Part shown: positions 9,217 through 17,232 of the stretch, one piece after another | Layout: each line of letters opens with the position of its first letter | Position numbering within the stretch: position 1 is the stretch's first letter | NCBI RefSeq assembly: GCF_014201355.1 | Contig: NZ_JACHEG010000002.1 | Coordinates: 868,001 to 932,000, forward strand | Direction of reading: 5' to 3' | DNA from: Aliirhizobium wenxiniae | GTDB taxonomy: Bacteria > Pseudomonadota > Alphaproteobacteria > Rhizobiales > Rhizobiaceae | Length of the DNA: 64,000 nt | Notes under the pieces: model-generated | Told to the model about the DNA's origin: nothing | The model's database searches: none | Seen by the model: the letters and a program-made list of their open reading frames with translations, nothing else | Position numbers and translations under genes: made by a program

Positions 9217-10437
9217 GTGGTTGCTCAATCCTTCTTCTTCGAAAGCGATTGTGCCATGGAACCGTATCCGAACAATGTGACGGAACGCGTGAAGCCACGC
9301 ATCGGAACACGATTCTGGATTTTTCCGCAGCCGCCCTTCATCCCCGGCTACGAGGAGCCCGATCGAGTCTGGCTCTCGATCCTGCCCGACGAGATCCACG
9401 ACGGACCGAGCGACCCGTGGATTTACGTGGTCGATCCGTTGATTGAAAAGCAGCCATACGGTCCCGAGGATTTACCACCATTCGAAGGCGAGCGGCGACC
9501 GGCGGCCCGGTCGGGGCCGGATCGCAACTTCGACAATATGGACCCGAAATCGCGGGCCTACCTCGGCGTCCACGCCTATGCCTGCGTACATTTCGTGCTC
9601 GACATCTGGCACAGCTATCTCGGTCATCGCATCCGCTGGTTCTTCGACCCGGCGTTTCGCCGCCTGGAGATCATTCCCCTGGTCGACTGGGACAACGCGC
9701 ATGCGGGCTATGGCTATCTGGAACTGGGAGCCTCCGACGTTGGCGGCGTGCTACGGCCCTATGCGCTGAGCTTCGACACGATCGCCCATGAGATCGGCCA
9801 TTTCATCAGCCTGTCGGAACTCGGCATCCCGATGATCACATCGCGCGAGGCCGATTTCTTCCCGTTTTCGGAAGCCTTTTCCGACTGCGTGTCGCTGATT
9901 TCGCTGCTGCATTTCGATTCCGCCGTCGACCGGCTGCTGCGTCGGACGCAAGGCAATCTTCTGCTCTCCAACGAGCTCAACCGTTTCGCCGAGACCAGTC
10001 CCGAGACGCAAATCCGGCTGGCTACCAATTTCCGCCGCATGTCGGAAACCACCCGCGAACCGCACGACCGCTCGCTCCCCTTCCTCGGCGCGATCTTCGA
10101 CAGCATCGTGGACGTCTACCACCGCCAATTGGTTCGCGAAGGGTTCGCCGACCCGCGCCTGCTCGACGTCGATCTCCGTGAATTGACGCTCGACCAATTC
10201 GACGAGTTTCGCGGCTTAACCGAGCGATCGTTTCGCGACCGGCCGCTCTATTTCAAGCTGGCACTCGAAACCGCCCGCGACCAGGTCGGTAGCGCGCTCG
10301 CGGGGTCGCTGCGCTCGCTCGACCCAAACACCATGACGCTTGATCAAGTCGCAAGGGCGGTGGTTGCAGCAACGGTCGACGGGGTCGCGGCCGAACGGCT
10401 CGAGGCAAATTTTGTATGGCGTGAAATCATCAGTTGA
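9217..10437 (+). CDS. M4-like (gluzincin) zinc metallopeptidase, cytoplasmic
   Basis: Predicted zinc peptidase. AHEIGHFISLSELG near residues 190-203 gives the HExxH zinc site, and SEAFSDCVSLI near 218 supplies the downstream Glu and Asp of the gluzincin ExxxD motif, as in thermolysin-like (M4) enzymes. The spacing of about 24 residues between HExxH and the Glu fits that group. No signal peptide or membrane helix is visible, so the enzyme probably works in the cytoplasm, unlike secreted thermolysins. The start is uncertain: GTG 9217 opens the frame, while ATG 9256 gives a shorter N-terminus; neither has a clear ribosome binding site. It lies 8 or 47 bases after tfuA and 25 bases before the cysteine-rich gene, so it is probably the maturation or clearance protease of this set. 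The substrate is unknown. Confidence 0.72.
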   Translation: MVAQSFFFESDCAMEPYPNNVTERVKPRIGTRFWIFPQPPFIPGYEEPDRVWLSILPDEIHDGPSDPWIYVVDPLIEKQPYGPEDLPPFEGERRPAARSGPDRNFDNMDPKSRAYLGVHAYACVHFVLDIWHSYLGHRIRWFFDPAFRRLEIIPLVDWDNAHAGYGYLELGASDVGGVLRPYALSFDTIAHEIGHFISLSELGIPMITSREADFFPFSEAFSDCVSLISLLHFDSAVDRLLRRTQGNLLLSNELNRFAETSPETQIRLATNFRRMSETTREPHDRSLPFLGAIFDSIVDVYHRQLVREGFADPRLLDVDLRELTLDQFDEFRGLTERSFRDRPLYFKLALETARDQVGSALAGSLRSLDPNTMTLDQVARAVVAATVDGVAAERLEANFVWREIIS

Positions 10438-10462
10438 AACCAGTCCTTGATAGGAGGGGAAC

Positions 10463-11146
10463 ATGAGCGACTGCTGCTGCCATCCCGGTGTAGGTCAAAA
10501 CCCAACAGACCTAACGCCTCCCAACTATAGCACCTATAGACCGGGCGAAGTGCGATTATATGGGCGCCCGGCTCCTCACGCGCCCATCTTTGTACATTCC
10601 GAGGAAGAGGCACTAAAACGCCTCGAAAACGACCTGCACGTCAACAACATCGAGGGCGATACAAAGAAAATAGCGGAAATCGCAAGAAAAAGTCTGGCAT
10701 ACAGCCTTGATCCCAATAACTTTCTTGGGATTTTTAAGGAAAAAATCACACTCGCGGGCCTGCTGGGTTTCGATATTTATTCTCTCCCGGTGGAGATATC
10801 CTCCAAGAAATGCTGCGACGATGACAAAGGCAGGAGCATCGGCGTCATATACGGCTATTCCTATGAAGGGCACTGCTATGATTTGCCAAAGCCGTTGATC
10901 ATGTTCCTGCCATGTCTACCCCACCAGCTGACATCCGGCTATTGCGAATGCGATTGCGGATACGGTCCAGGCCTCGGCTATGCCGTATGGCAGATCGACA
11001 AGCTGGAGGATGTCGTCGTAATCGATATTCGCGTCGACGATGTGAAGACACTCATCCTTGACGCCAATCTTCCGGGCAACCGTTCTCCGCTCGCCTACTC
11101 ACAGACCATGAGGCTTGCACCGTCGCGGCCGCCGATCAGCGGCTGA
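10463..11146 (+). CDS. Cysteine-rich protein of unknown family, possible substrate of the YcaO-TfuA pair
   Basis: A 227-residue soluble protein I do not recognise. It starts MSDCCCHPG and has ten cysteines in clusters: 4-6, 117-118, 138, 151, and 161, 163, 165 in the segment YCECDCGYGPGLGYA. The middle (about 45-105) is helical and charged, while the C-terminal third is rich in short beta-like segments such as EDVVVIDIRVDDV. The ATG follows a strong AGGAGGGG site by five bases. Its base composition is visibly richer in A and T than the genes before it. No signal peptide or membrane segment is seen. Its position at the end of the YcaO-TfuA-peptidase series, and the Cys/Gly cluster, make it a candidate for modification, or for a metal-binding role. 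Both ideas are inference. Confidence 0.75.
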   Translation: MSDCCCHPGVGQNPTDLTPPNYSTYRPGEVRLYGRPAPHAPIFVHSEEEALKRLENDLHVNNIEGDTKKIAEIARKSLAYSLDPNNFLGIFKEKITLAGLLGFDIYSLPVEISSKKCCDDDKGRSIGVIYGYSYEGHCYDLPKPLIMFLPCLPHQLTSGYCECDCGYGPGLGYAVWQIDKLEDVVVIDIRVDDVKTLILDANLPGNRSPLAYSQTMRLAPSRPPISG

Positions 11147-11215
11147 CTCCGGTATCACGCGGCTAGTGTGGCCGAAGCAATCGGCCACACGCCGTTCATG
11201 CGTCCCAAACACACC

Positions 11216-11542
11216 TCAATTCATTTGGGTCGAACTCAAGGCCATCAGTTCCGCAGCGTTCCTGATCCCGGTGGAGCGCATCATTCTCGCGCGGTACCGC
11301 CGCGATAGGTTCAGCTCCTCGGCGATCTCGCCGCTCGTCTTGCCCTGCGCCATCATCGTCAATATCTGCCGCTGCCGGCCGGTCAGCGGATTTTCCGCGT
11401 CTGCCAGTGGCCGGTGCAGTGCATCGAAACAGTAGAGCGCCTCGGCAAAAGGGCGCAAGAGGAACATCTTAGGCTGCTGCCAGTATTGTCTCCGTGCTGG
11501 CATTTGTCTGCCGGTGTTCCTCGTCGTTAGCACAGCAGCCAT
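11216..11542 (-). pseudogene. Decayed LuxR/FixJ-type DNA-binding regulator
   Basis: The 108-residue frame ends in a LuxR-type helix-turn-helix: LTGRQRQILTMMAQGKTSGE, then EIAEELNLS and ARMMRSTGIRNAAELMAL. Between LNLS and ARMM the usual recognition helix (about PRTVExH) is shortened to RRYR, a loss of around four residues, so DNA binding is doubtful. Upstream on the same strand, about 11610 to 11527, a different frame reads MLQSEKVWFRKDILASLIRG before a stop, which looks like the original N-terminus shifted out of frame. No receiver domain is present. I therefore read this as a remnant rather than a working gene, although a short active regulator cannot be excluded. It lies convergent to the cysteine-rich gene, inside the candidate island. 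Confidence 0.55.
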
Positions 11543-11964
11543 AAAGCCATCTCGCCCCGGATCAGACTCGCCAATATGTCCTTTCGGAACCAGACTTTTT
11601 CGGATTGCAGCATAACGCCACTACACTGCAGTGCCGAGCCCTCGTCACTGAAATGGCGGGATGGCTACTATGGAGGCGCAAAACTGCCGTGAGCCTTTGG
11701 CCGCCTCACCGCAAACATGAGGCCCGAAAGCGGAAATTATTGCCGTTAGACCGTCCAGTTGACTGATGCCCAAAGCCAGGGCTCAAAGATGGCATCCACG
11801 GTCGCTCGCGATTGGAAAACAGAGGGGCTTCAAGAATTTTCTTACAAGTCATTGAAATTATGTGGCAATTAAAGATCCCCAGCCAATATTCTCTTCGCCC
11901 ATCATAAAGTTATACCGCGATCCGACGGTAGTTCGCGACCTGCCTTGTGTCATCTGTGCAGCTT
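11543..11964. other. Non-coding stretch at the right edge of the accessory segment
   Basis: About 420 bases without a supportable gene. The part up to about 11610 seems to hold the displaced N-terminal codons of the decayed LuxR gene. The rest is comparatively A/T-rich and contains the 11-base copy of the tRNA-Gln end at 11876. I see no RNA gene, promoter or transposon end in it. Confidence 0.6.
11876..11886 (+). other. Candidate attachment site (right), copy of tRNA-Gln 3' end
   Basis: TCCCCAGCCAA matches tRNA-Gln positions 3799-3809 exactly and in the same orientation. The flanks are only weakly similar (an AAT a few bases to the left, CTTC-like pyrimidines to the right). If real, the bounded segment is 8.1 kb and exactly encloses the genes that look foreign to the surrounding housekeeping order. 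Confidence 0.4.
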
Positions 11965-11983
11965 TCACTCCCCGCAAATGAAA

Positions 11984-12010
11984 AAGCGGACGCAATGGGT
12001 GCGTCCGCTT
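11984..12010 (-). terminator. Rho-independent terminator of the symporter gene
   Basis: AAGCGGACGC and GCGTCCGCTT form a perfect 10-base-pair stem with a seven-base loop. Read on the minus strand it is followed by a T run, about 50 bases past the symporter stop. Confidence 0.85.
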
Positions 12011-12061
12011 CGTGATTCGTGAATTGCCGCGGGCCGCCGGTCGAGGCGGCCCGCCGGAGCA

Positions 12062-13426
12062 TCAGGCGTGGGCGCCTTCGTGGTGGTCGAGCGCTTCGAT
12101 ATGCTTGGTGCCGGCATAGACCGTTTCATCGAGTATGCCTTCCCGCTTCGCAACGATGGTGGGGACAAGCGCCTGGCCGGCGACATTGACCGCGGTGCGG
12201 CCCATGTCGAGGATCGGGTCGATCGCCAGCAGTAGACCGACGCCTTCAAGCGGCAGGCCGAGCGTCGACAGCGTCAGCGTCAGCATGACGACGGCACCGG
12301 TCAGGCCGGCGGTGGCCGCCGAACCGAGGACCGACACGAAGACGATCAGTACATATTCCTGAATGCCGAGCGGGACCTGGTAGAACTGGGCGATGAAGAT
12401 CGCCGAGATGGCCGGGTAGATGGCGGCGCAACCGTCCATTTTGGTCGTTGCGCCAAGCGGCACGGAAAAGGCTGCATATTCGCGCGGGACGCCGAGGCTC
12501 TTTTCGGTGACGGTTTCTGTGACGGGCAGCGTTCCGATCGACGAGCGGGAAACGAATGCCAGCTGGATCGCCGGCCATGCGCCCGCGAAGAAACGCACCG
12601 GGTTGAGGCCATGGGCCGCAAGCAGAACCGGGTAGACGACAAAAAGCACCAGCGCCAGGCCGATATAGACGGCAACGGCATACCAGCCGAGCTGCGACAG
12701 CGTCGTCCAGCCATATTGATCGACGGCGCGGCCAAGCAGGCCGATCGTGCCGATCGGCGTCAGGCGGATGACCCACCAGAGGATCTTTCGCACGATGGCG
12801 AGAAGCGACTGGTTGAAGGCGAGGAACGGTTCGGCCGCCTTGCCGGCCTTCAGCGCCGCGACGCCGAAGGCGATGGAGACGACGAGAAGCTGCAGGACAT
12901 TGAAATTCAGCGAGGTCGAGGCGGCGCCATTGTTAAGCTTCGTCGAGGCCTCAAGGCCCAGCACGTTGACCGGCACCAGACCTTTCAGGAAATCGAGCCA
13001 CGAGCCGGTGGAGGATGGCGCCTTGGCTGCGGTCTCGGCGACGGTGGTGTTGAGGCCCGGCTGAATGATGAGGCCCAGCGCGATGCCGATGACAACCGCA
13101 ATCAGCGCGGTGATGGCAAACCACAGAAGCGTCTGCCAGACCAGTTTCGCCGCATTGTTGAGGTTCTTGAGGTTCGCGATCGAGGCAACGATGGCGGTGA
13201 AGATCAGAGGCGGAACGAGCGCGCGCAGGAGCTGGACGAAAAGCGTGCCGATCGTCTGCAGCGTTACGGACAGTCCGTTCTGGTTACCGGCGGCATCAGG
13301 ACCGATATTGCGCGCCAGGAGGCCGAGAAGAAGGCCGATCACCATCGCGATCAGGACCTGAAAACCGAAGCTGCGATAGATGGGTTTTGGGCTCGAAGGA
13401 GCCGGGGAAGAGGTTGCCTGGGGCAT
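12062..13426 (-). CDS. Dicarboxylate/amino acid:cation symporter (DAACS family, GltP/DctA fold)
   Basis: A 454-residue inner-membrane sodium- or proton-coupled uptake carrier for dicarboxylates or acidic amino acids. The protein has about eight hydrophobic helices plus re-entrant loops. Family motifs are clear: FVSRSSIGTLPVT (first hairpin, with SRSS in place of the common SSSA), PLGATTKMDGCAAIYPA (helix 7 cation site, NMDGT-like) and LTGAVVMLTLTLSTLGLP (second hairpin). The N-terminus carries a short proline- and serine-rich leader before the first helix. The gene stands alone, has its own terminator, and no two-component pair is next to it, so it is probably not the succinate-inducible DctA of symbiosis. 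The exact substrate is open; glutamate/aspartate and C4-dicarboxylates are the main options. Confidence 0.88.
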   Translation of the reverse strand: MPQATSSPAPSSPKPIYRSFGFQVLIAMVIGLLLGLLARNIGPDAAGNQNGLSVTLQTIGTLFVQLLRALVPPLIFTAIVASIANLKNLNNAAKLVWQTLLWFAITALIAVVIGIALGLIIQPGLNTTVAETAAKAPSSTGSWLDFLKGLVPVNVLGLEASTKLNNGAASTSLNFNVLQLLVVSIAFGVAALKAGKAAEPFLAFNQSLLAIVRKILWWVIRLTPIGTIGLLGRAVDQYGWTTLSQLGWYAVAVYIGLALVLFVVYPVLLAAHGLNPVRFFAGAWPAIQLAFVSRSSIGTLPVTETVTEKSLGVPREYAAFSVPLGATTKMDGCAAIYPAISAIFIAQFYQVPLGIQEYVLIVFVSVLGSAATAGLTGAVVMLTLTLSTLGLPLEGVGLLLAIDPILDMGRTAVNVAGQALVPTIVAKREGILDETVYAGTKHIEALDHHEGAHA

Positions 13427-13630
13427 GTTATTGAACTTTCAAATGCAAAAAGGCCGGGATGCAGTGGCAATTGCGCACATCCCGCTCAGACGGCCTAAAA
13501 TACTCCAAGGGGCGCTCAAGTTAAGAAATCGCCCGCCTATAGGCTCATAGGGAAAAGAGTTTATTTTTCCAAGCTTTGGCAGCAGGCGGGATTTCTGCAC
13601 CAAAGCCCGCGCAGGGATCGGGTCGATACT

Positions 13631-14458
13631 TCAGCGGGTTATCGGGCGGATACTCGCCTGAAGACGCAGATCACCAAGCTCCGCATCGCTCAACGCCCGG
13701 ACTGCGCCCTTTTCCAAATCGCCGAGAACGAGAGTGCCGATCGCCACGCGGATGAGGCGCAGCGTGGTGATGTTTAGGACTTCGAGCATGCGGCGGATGT
13801 GGCGGTTCTTGCCTTCGTCCAGCTCGATTTCCAGCCAGGAATTCTTTTCCCCTTCGCGTAGTTTTATCGCGCGGCGTGCCTTCAAGGTTTCGCCGTCCTG
13901 CTCGATGCCTCTTGTCATGGATTTCAGCATCGCGTCGTCCACCAGCGTGTCGATCTGGACGTGATAGGTTTTCGGCACATGCGTTTCGGGGTCAAGCAGC
14001 GCATTGGCGAATTGCGTGTCGTTGGTGAAAAGCAGCAGGCCTTCGCTTGCCTTGTCGAGCCGGCCGACGGGCGACAGATGGGTGTGGTCGAAGTCCTTGA
14101 GGCAATCGAAAACGGTGGGGCGGCCTTGCGGGTCGTGGCGGGTGGTGACGAGGCCGCGGGGTTTGTTGAGCATGAGATAGACGGGCGCTTCGGCGGCAAC
14201 CGGCTTTCCATCGACAGCGAGCTTTGCGGTGTCGAGGTCGATCCAGGCTTCGATGTCGGTGACCGTGCGGCCATCGACGCTGACCTGGCCGGCGCGGATC
14301 AGCTCTTCGGCCTGGGTGCGTGAGCAGAAGCCGAGTTTCGACAGGGCACGGGGAAGCGTGACGCGCTTGCCGGAGGATGACGGGGCGGGTTTGCGAGCGG
14401 GCGCCGCCGTCGGTCGGCGGTTCTGGGTTGGCTTGGGGCGTCGGGGCTTTTCGTTCAT
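13631..14458 (-). CDS. rRNA pseudouridine synthase, RsuA/RluB/RluE family
   Basis: Converts a specific uridine of ribosomal RNA to pseudouridine. The 275-residue protein has a basic, proline-rich leader of about 30 residues, an S4 RNA-binding domain (TLPRALSKLGFCSRTQAEEL through QVSVDGRTV), and the catalytic domain with LMLNKPRGLVTTRHD and SPVGRLDKASEGLLLFTND, in which the Asp of GRLD is the nucleophile. The C-terminal motif EGKNRHIRRMLE is also typical. The length and S4 domain fit RluB (position 2605) or RluE better than RluA-type enzymes, which have another motif order. The target site cannot be decided from sequence. Start chosen at the ATG that precedes the basic leader. Confidence 0.9.
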   Translation of the reverse strand: MNEKPRRPKPTQNRRPTAAPARKPAPSSSGKRVTLPRALSKLGFCSRTQAEELIRAGQVSVDGRTVTDIEAWIDLDTAKLAVDGKPVAAEAPVYLMLNKPRGLVTTRHDPQGRPTVFDCLKDFDHTHLSPVGRLDKASEGLLLFTNDTQFANALLDPETHVPKTYHVQIDTLVDDAMLKSMTRGIEQDGETLKARRAIKLREGEKNSWLEIELDEGKNRHIRRMLEVLNITTLRLIRVAIGTLVLGDLEKGAVRALSDAELGDLRLQASIRPITR

Positions 14459-14535
14459 TTCATATTGTTCCTGCCGACACGATTGGTATGCCGCTGATCT
14501 ATGAGTTTCTGGCGCCCCCCTCTGGCCTGCCGGCC

Positions 14536-14558
14536 ATCTCCCCCACGAGGGGGGAGAT
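14536..14558. repeat. Palindromic intergenic repeat of rhizobial (RIME-like) style
   Basis: ATCTCCCCC and GGGGGAGAT form a perfect 9-base-pair hairpin with a five-base loop. It is preceded by a second short palindrome around CTGGCCTGCCGGCC at 14522-14535. This double-palindrome arrangement resembles the interspersed mosaic elements common between genes in Rhizobium and Agrobacterium chromosomes. Assignment to a named family is from memory and not checked. Confidence 0.55.
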
Positions 14559-14751
14559 TACAAGCGGCACCGACCCGCTCTATTTCTAATCTCGGCTGAA
14601 TTAAGCCATTCCCCTTGTCAGGAGGGGCAGGACCGATCTTGTCCAGCCTTCCCTGTTGACCCATCCGCCCTTGCCATTCTATGCCCGGCTTCGTCCAGTC
14701 CTATATGGTCCGGATGTGATCAAAACCCAGCTGCGACAAAGAGAGACGCCG

Positions 14752-15666
14752 GTGAGCCAGGACAATATTACGACAGACCTCGTGACGCTGCGCGATTACT
14801 GGCGTTATGCGATTTCCCGTTTCAATGCAGCGGAGCTGGGCTACGGGCATGGCACGACGACGGCGGGCGACGATGCGGCGTTTCTGCTGCTCGACAGTTT
14901 GAACCTGCCGATCGATGCGCTCGATCCGTTTCTCGATGCGCGGCTTCTGCCTTCCGAGCGCAAGCTGCTGGCCGAGCGGATCGAGACGCGGGTAACGACA
15001 CGCAAGCCTTCGTCTTACATTACCGGCCATTCCTATATTCAGGGCGTGCGCTTCCATGTCGACGAGCGGGTGATCGTGCCGCGCTCGCATATCGGCGAGA
15101 TCCTGTTTTCGGAATATCTGGGCGAGCAGGGTTCTGCCTATCTGCCCGATCCTTTCGCGGTGGAAAGCGCCGTCGATATCTGCACCGGTTCTGGCTGCCT
15201 TGCGGTGCTTGCGGCAAAGTTCTTCCCCAATGCGGCAATCGATGCCGTCGATCTTTCTGCCGATGCGCTGGAAGTGGCCAAGATCAACGTGGCCGAGCAT
15301 GAGGTTCAAGAACAGGTGTCGCTCCATCAGGGTGATCTGTTTGCGCCGCTGAAGGGCAAGACCTATGACCTGATCATCACCAACCCGCCCTATGTGGACC
15401 ATGCCTCGATGGCCGGTTTTCCGGCGGAGCATCAGGCGGAGCCTGCCATGGCGCATGATGGCGGCGAGGACGGGCTCGATCTGGTGCGCCAGATCCTGGA
15501 CCAGGCCGGCGACTATCTGAACCCTGAAGGCGGGATGATCTGCGAGATCGGCTCGGGTCGCGAAATCCTCGAGGAGGAATATCCGCATCTGGAATTCCTC
15601 TGGCTGGAAACGGCGGAATCGCAGGATGCCGTATTCTTTATTTCGGCTGAGGCGCTGAAGGGCTAA
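14752..15666 (+). CDS. prmB: 50S ribosomal protein L3 N5-glutamine methyltransferase PrmB
   Basis: Methylates the side-chain amide of a glutamine in ribosomal protein L3, using S-adenosylmethionine. The protein is of the HemK/PrmA-C superfamily: VDICTGSGCLAVLAAK (SAM loop) and TNPPYVDHASM (NPPY active site that binds the glutamine amide). The N-terminal helical part up to about residue 110, with PSSYITGHSYIQGVRFHVDE, matches PrmB rather than PrmC. I chose the GTG at 14752, behind AGAGAG, giving 304 residues; the longer frame from ATG 14656 adds 32 residues with no family-like features. It is followed by an unrelated oxidoreductase gene after 88 bases. Confidence 0.88.
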   Translation: MSQDNITTDLVTLRDYWRYAISRFNAAELGYGHGTTTAGDDAAFLLLDSLNLPIDALDPFLDARLLPSERKLLAERIETRVTTRKPSSYITGHSYIQGVRFHVDERVIVPRSHIGEILFSEYLGEQGSAYLPDPFAVESAVDICTGSGCLAVLAAKFFPNAAIDAVDLSADALEVAKINVAEHEVQEQVSLHQGDLFAPLKGKTYDLIITNPPYVDHASMAGFPAEHQAEPAMAHDGGEDGLDLVRQILDQAGDYLNPEGGMICEIGSGREILEEEYPHLEFLWLETAESQDAVFFISAEALKG

Positions 15667-15754
15667 GCACCCGCCAATTCTGCATTTTTCGTTTGCGCGA
15701 GTGTCACCGGGGCTGCATGTTCCGGTGATCGAATGAGCGTGGAGACGAAAGATC

Positions 15755-17005
15755 ATGGCGGCTGCGGATGTCATCGTGCTTGGGGCTGGCATTGTCGGCA
15801 TTTCGACGGCGCTTCAGCTTGCCCGTCGCGGCAAGGCGGTGGTTCTGGTCGACCGGGGCGAGCCGGGTCGTGAGACATCCTATGGCAATGCCGGGCTGAT
15901 CCAGCGCGAGGGTGTTGTCCCTTACGGCTTTCCGCAGCAGTTCGGCCAGATCTTGCGCTATGCGCTGAACAACCGGATCGACTCGCATTTTCATTGGAGG
16001 GCGATGCCTTCCGTCTCATCCTTTCTGGCGAAATACTGGTGGCATTCGAACCTTTCCCGCCACCAGCTGATCGCCCGCGCCTATGCGCCTTTAATCGAGC
16101 ATTCGATCTCCACTCATAACGAACTGATCGAGGAAGCGGGCGCGCAGGACCTGATCGCCAAGAACGGCTGGACGGAGATTTTTCGCACGCCGGCCAAACG
16201 GGATGGCGAGCTGCGCGAGGCCGAAAGGCTGGGACGGGAATACGGCGTAGCGTTCGAGGCGCTTTCGCCGAAGGATCTGGCAGTGCGGGAGCCGCATCTT
16301 TCAAAGGATTTCGCGGGTGCGTTGCGCTGGGAAGATCCGTGGTCGGTGAAGGACCCGCTGGCGCTGAGCCAGGCCTATGTGCGGCTGTTCGAAAAGCTCG
16401 GCGGCAAGGTGTTGAAGGGCGATGCGCGCAGTCTTTCGAGAACCACGAGCGGCTGGCGGGTCGTGGCGGGGGACGGCACGGTGGAAGCCAAGGACGTGGT
16501 CGTGGCGCTCGGGCCGTGGTCGGATGTGGTGACGAAGCCGCTCGGCTACAATTTCCTCGTCGGGGTGAAGCGCGGGTATCACATGCATTACGCGCCCAAG
16601 GGCAATGCGGTGCTCAACGGCTGGCTGCTGGATGCGGAGCGCGGTTATCTTCTGGCGCCGATGAACCAAGGGATCAGGCTGACTACCGGGGCGGAATTTG
16701 CTCGTCGGGATGCGCCGAAGACGCCGGTACAGTTGGCCCGCGCGGAAGCGGTGGCGCGTTCCATTCTTCCGCTTGGCGAAAGGCTGGACCAAGAGCCCTG
16801 GATGGGCGCCCGCCCCTGCACGCCGGACATGATGCCGGTGATGGGCAAGGCGCCGCGGCATGAGGGACTTTGGTTTGCCTTCGGCCATGCGCATCACGGG
16901 CTGACGCTCGGGCCCGTGACGGGTCAGGTGATTGCCGAGGCGATCCTAGGCGAAAAGACGCTGATCGACATTTCCGCCTATCGGCCGGAGCGGTTCAACG
17001 CCTGA
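15755..17005 (+). CDS. FAD-dependent D-amino acid dehydrogenase-like oxidoreductase (DadA/DAO family)
   Basis: A 416-residue flavoenzyme likely oxidising a D-amino acid or an N-substituted amino acid to the keto acid. ADVIVLGAGIVGISTALQLA at the N-terminus is the FAD-binding dinucleotide fold, followed by GNAGLIQREGVVPYG as in DadA proteins. The C-terminal RPCTPDMMPVMGKAPRHEGL and GHAHHGLTLGPVTGQ are the conserved closing motifs of the DAO fold. The next genes encode a gamma-glutamylputrescine synthetase-like and a second FAD oxidase on the same strand, after 227 bases, so a shared role in amine catabolism is possible. The substrate is not determined; D-alanine, D-proline derivatives and opine-like compounds all remain options. 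Confidence 0.82.
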   Translation: MAAADVIVLGAGIVGISTALQLARRGKAVVLVDRGEPGRETSYGNAGLIQREGVVPYGFPQQFGQILRYALNNRIDSHFHWRAMPSVSSFLAKYWWHSNLSRHQLIARAYAPLIEHSISTHNELIEEAGAQDLIAKNGWTEIFRTPAKRDGELREAERLGREYGVAFEALSPKDLAVREPHLSKDFAGALRWEDPWSVKDPLALSQAYVRLFEKLGGKVLKGDARSLSRTTSGWRVVAGDGTVEAKDVVVALGPWSDVVTKPLGYNFLVGVKRGYHMHYAPKGNAVLNGWLLDAERGYLLAPMNQGIRLTTGAEFARRDAPKTPVQLARAEAVARSILPLGERLDQEPWMGARPCTPDMMPVMGKAPRHEGLWFAFGHAHHGLTLGPVTGQVIAEAILGEKTLIDISAYRPERFNA

Positions 17006-17232
17006 AGGAGCGATCACAGGCGACGGGCTGGCTTTTGGCAAAAAGCCGGGTTAGGCTTCGTGGAACAATCAAAGGGAACGATGCCCGGATGATCGCCCCG
17101 ATCCGCCGGGCTGACATGACAATGGCACGTTATCTCATCTACGACGCCAGATTTCTCGACCGTTAGCGCGCTTGATTACAGGCGTGAACGGGCATTTTTC
17201 GCCCCGGGTTCGATTGGATTTTCTGGTGTTTC

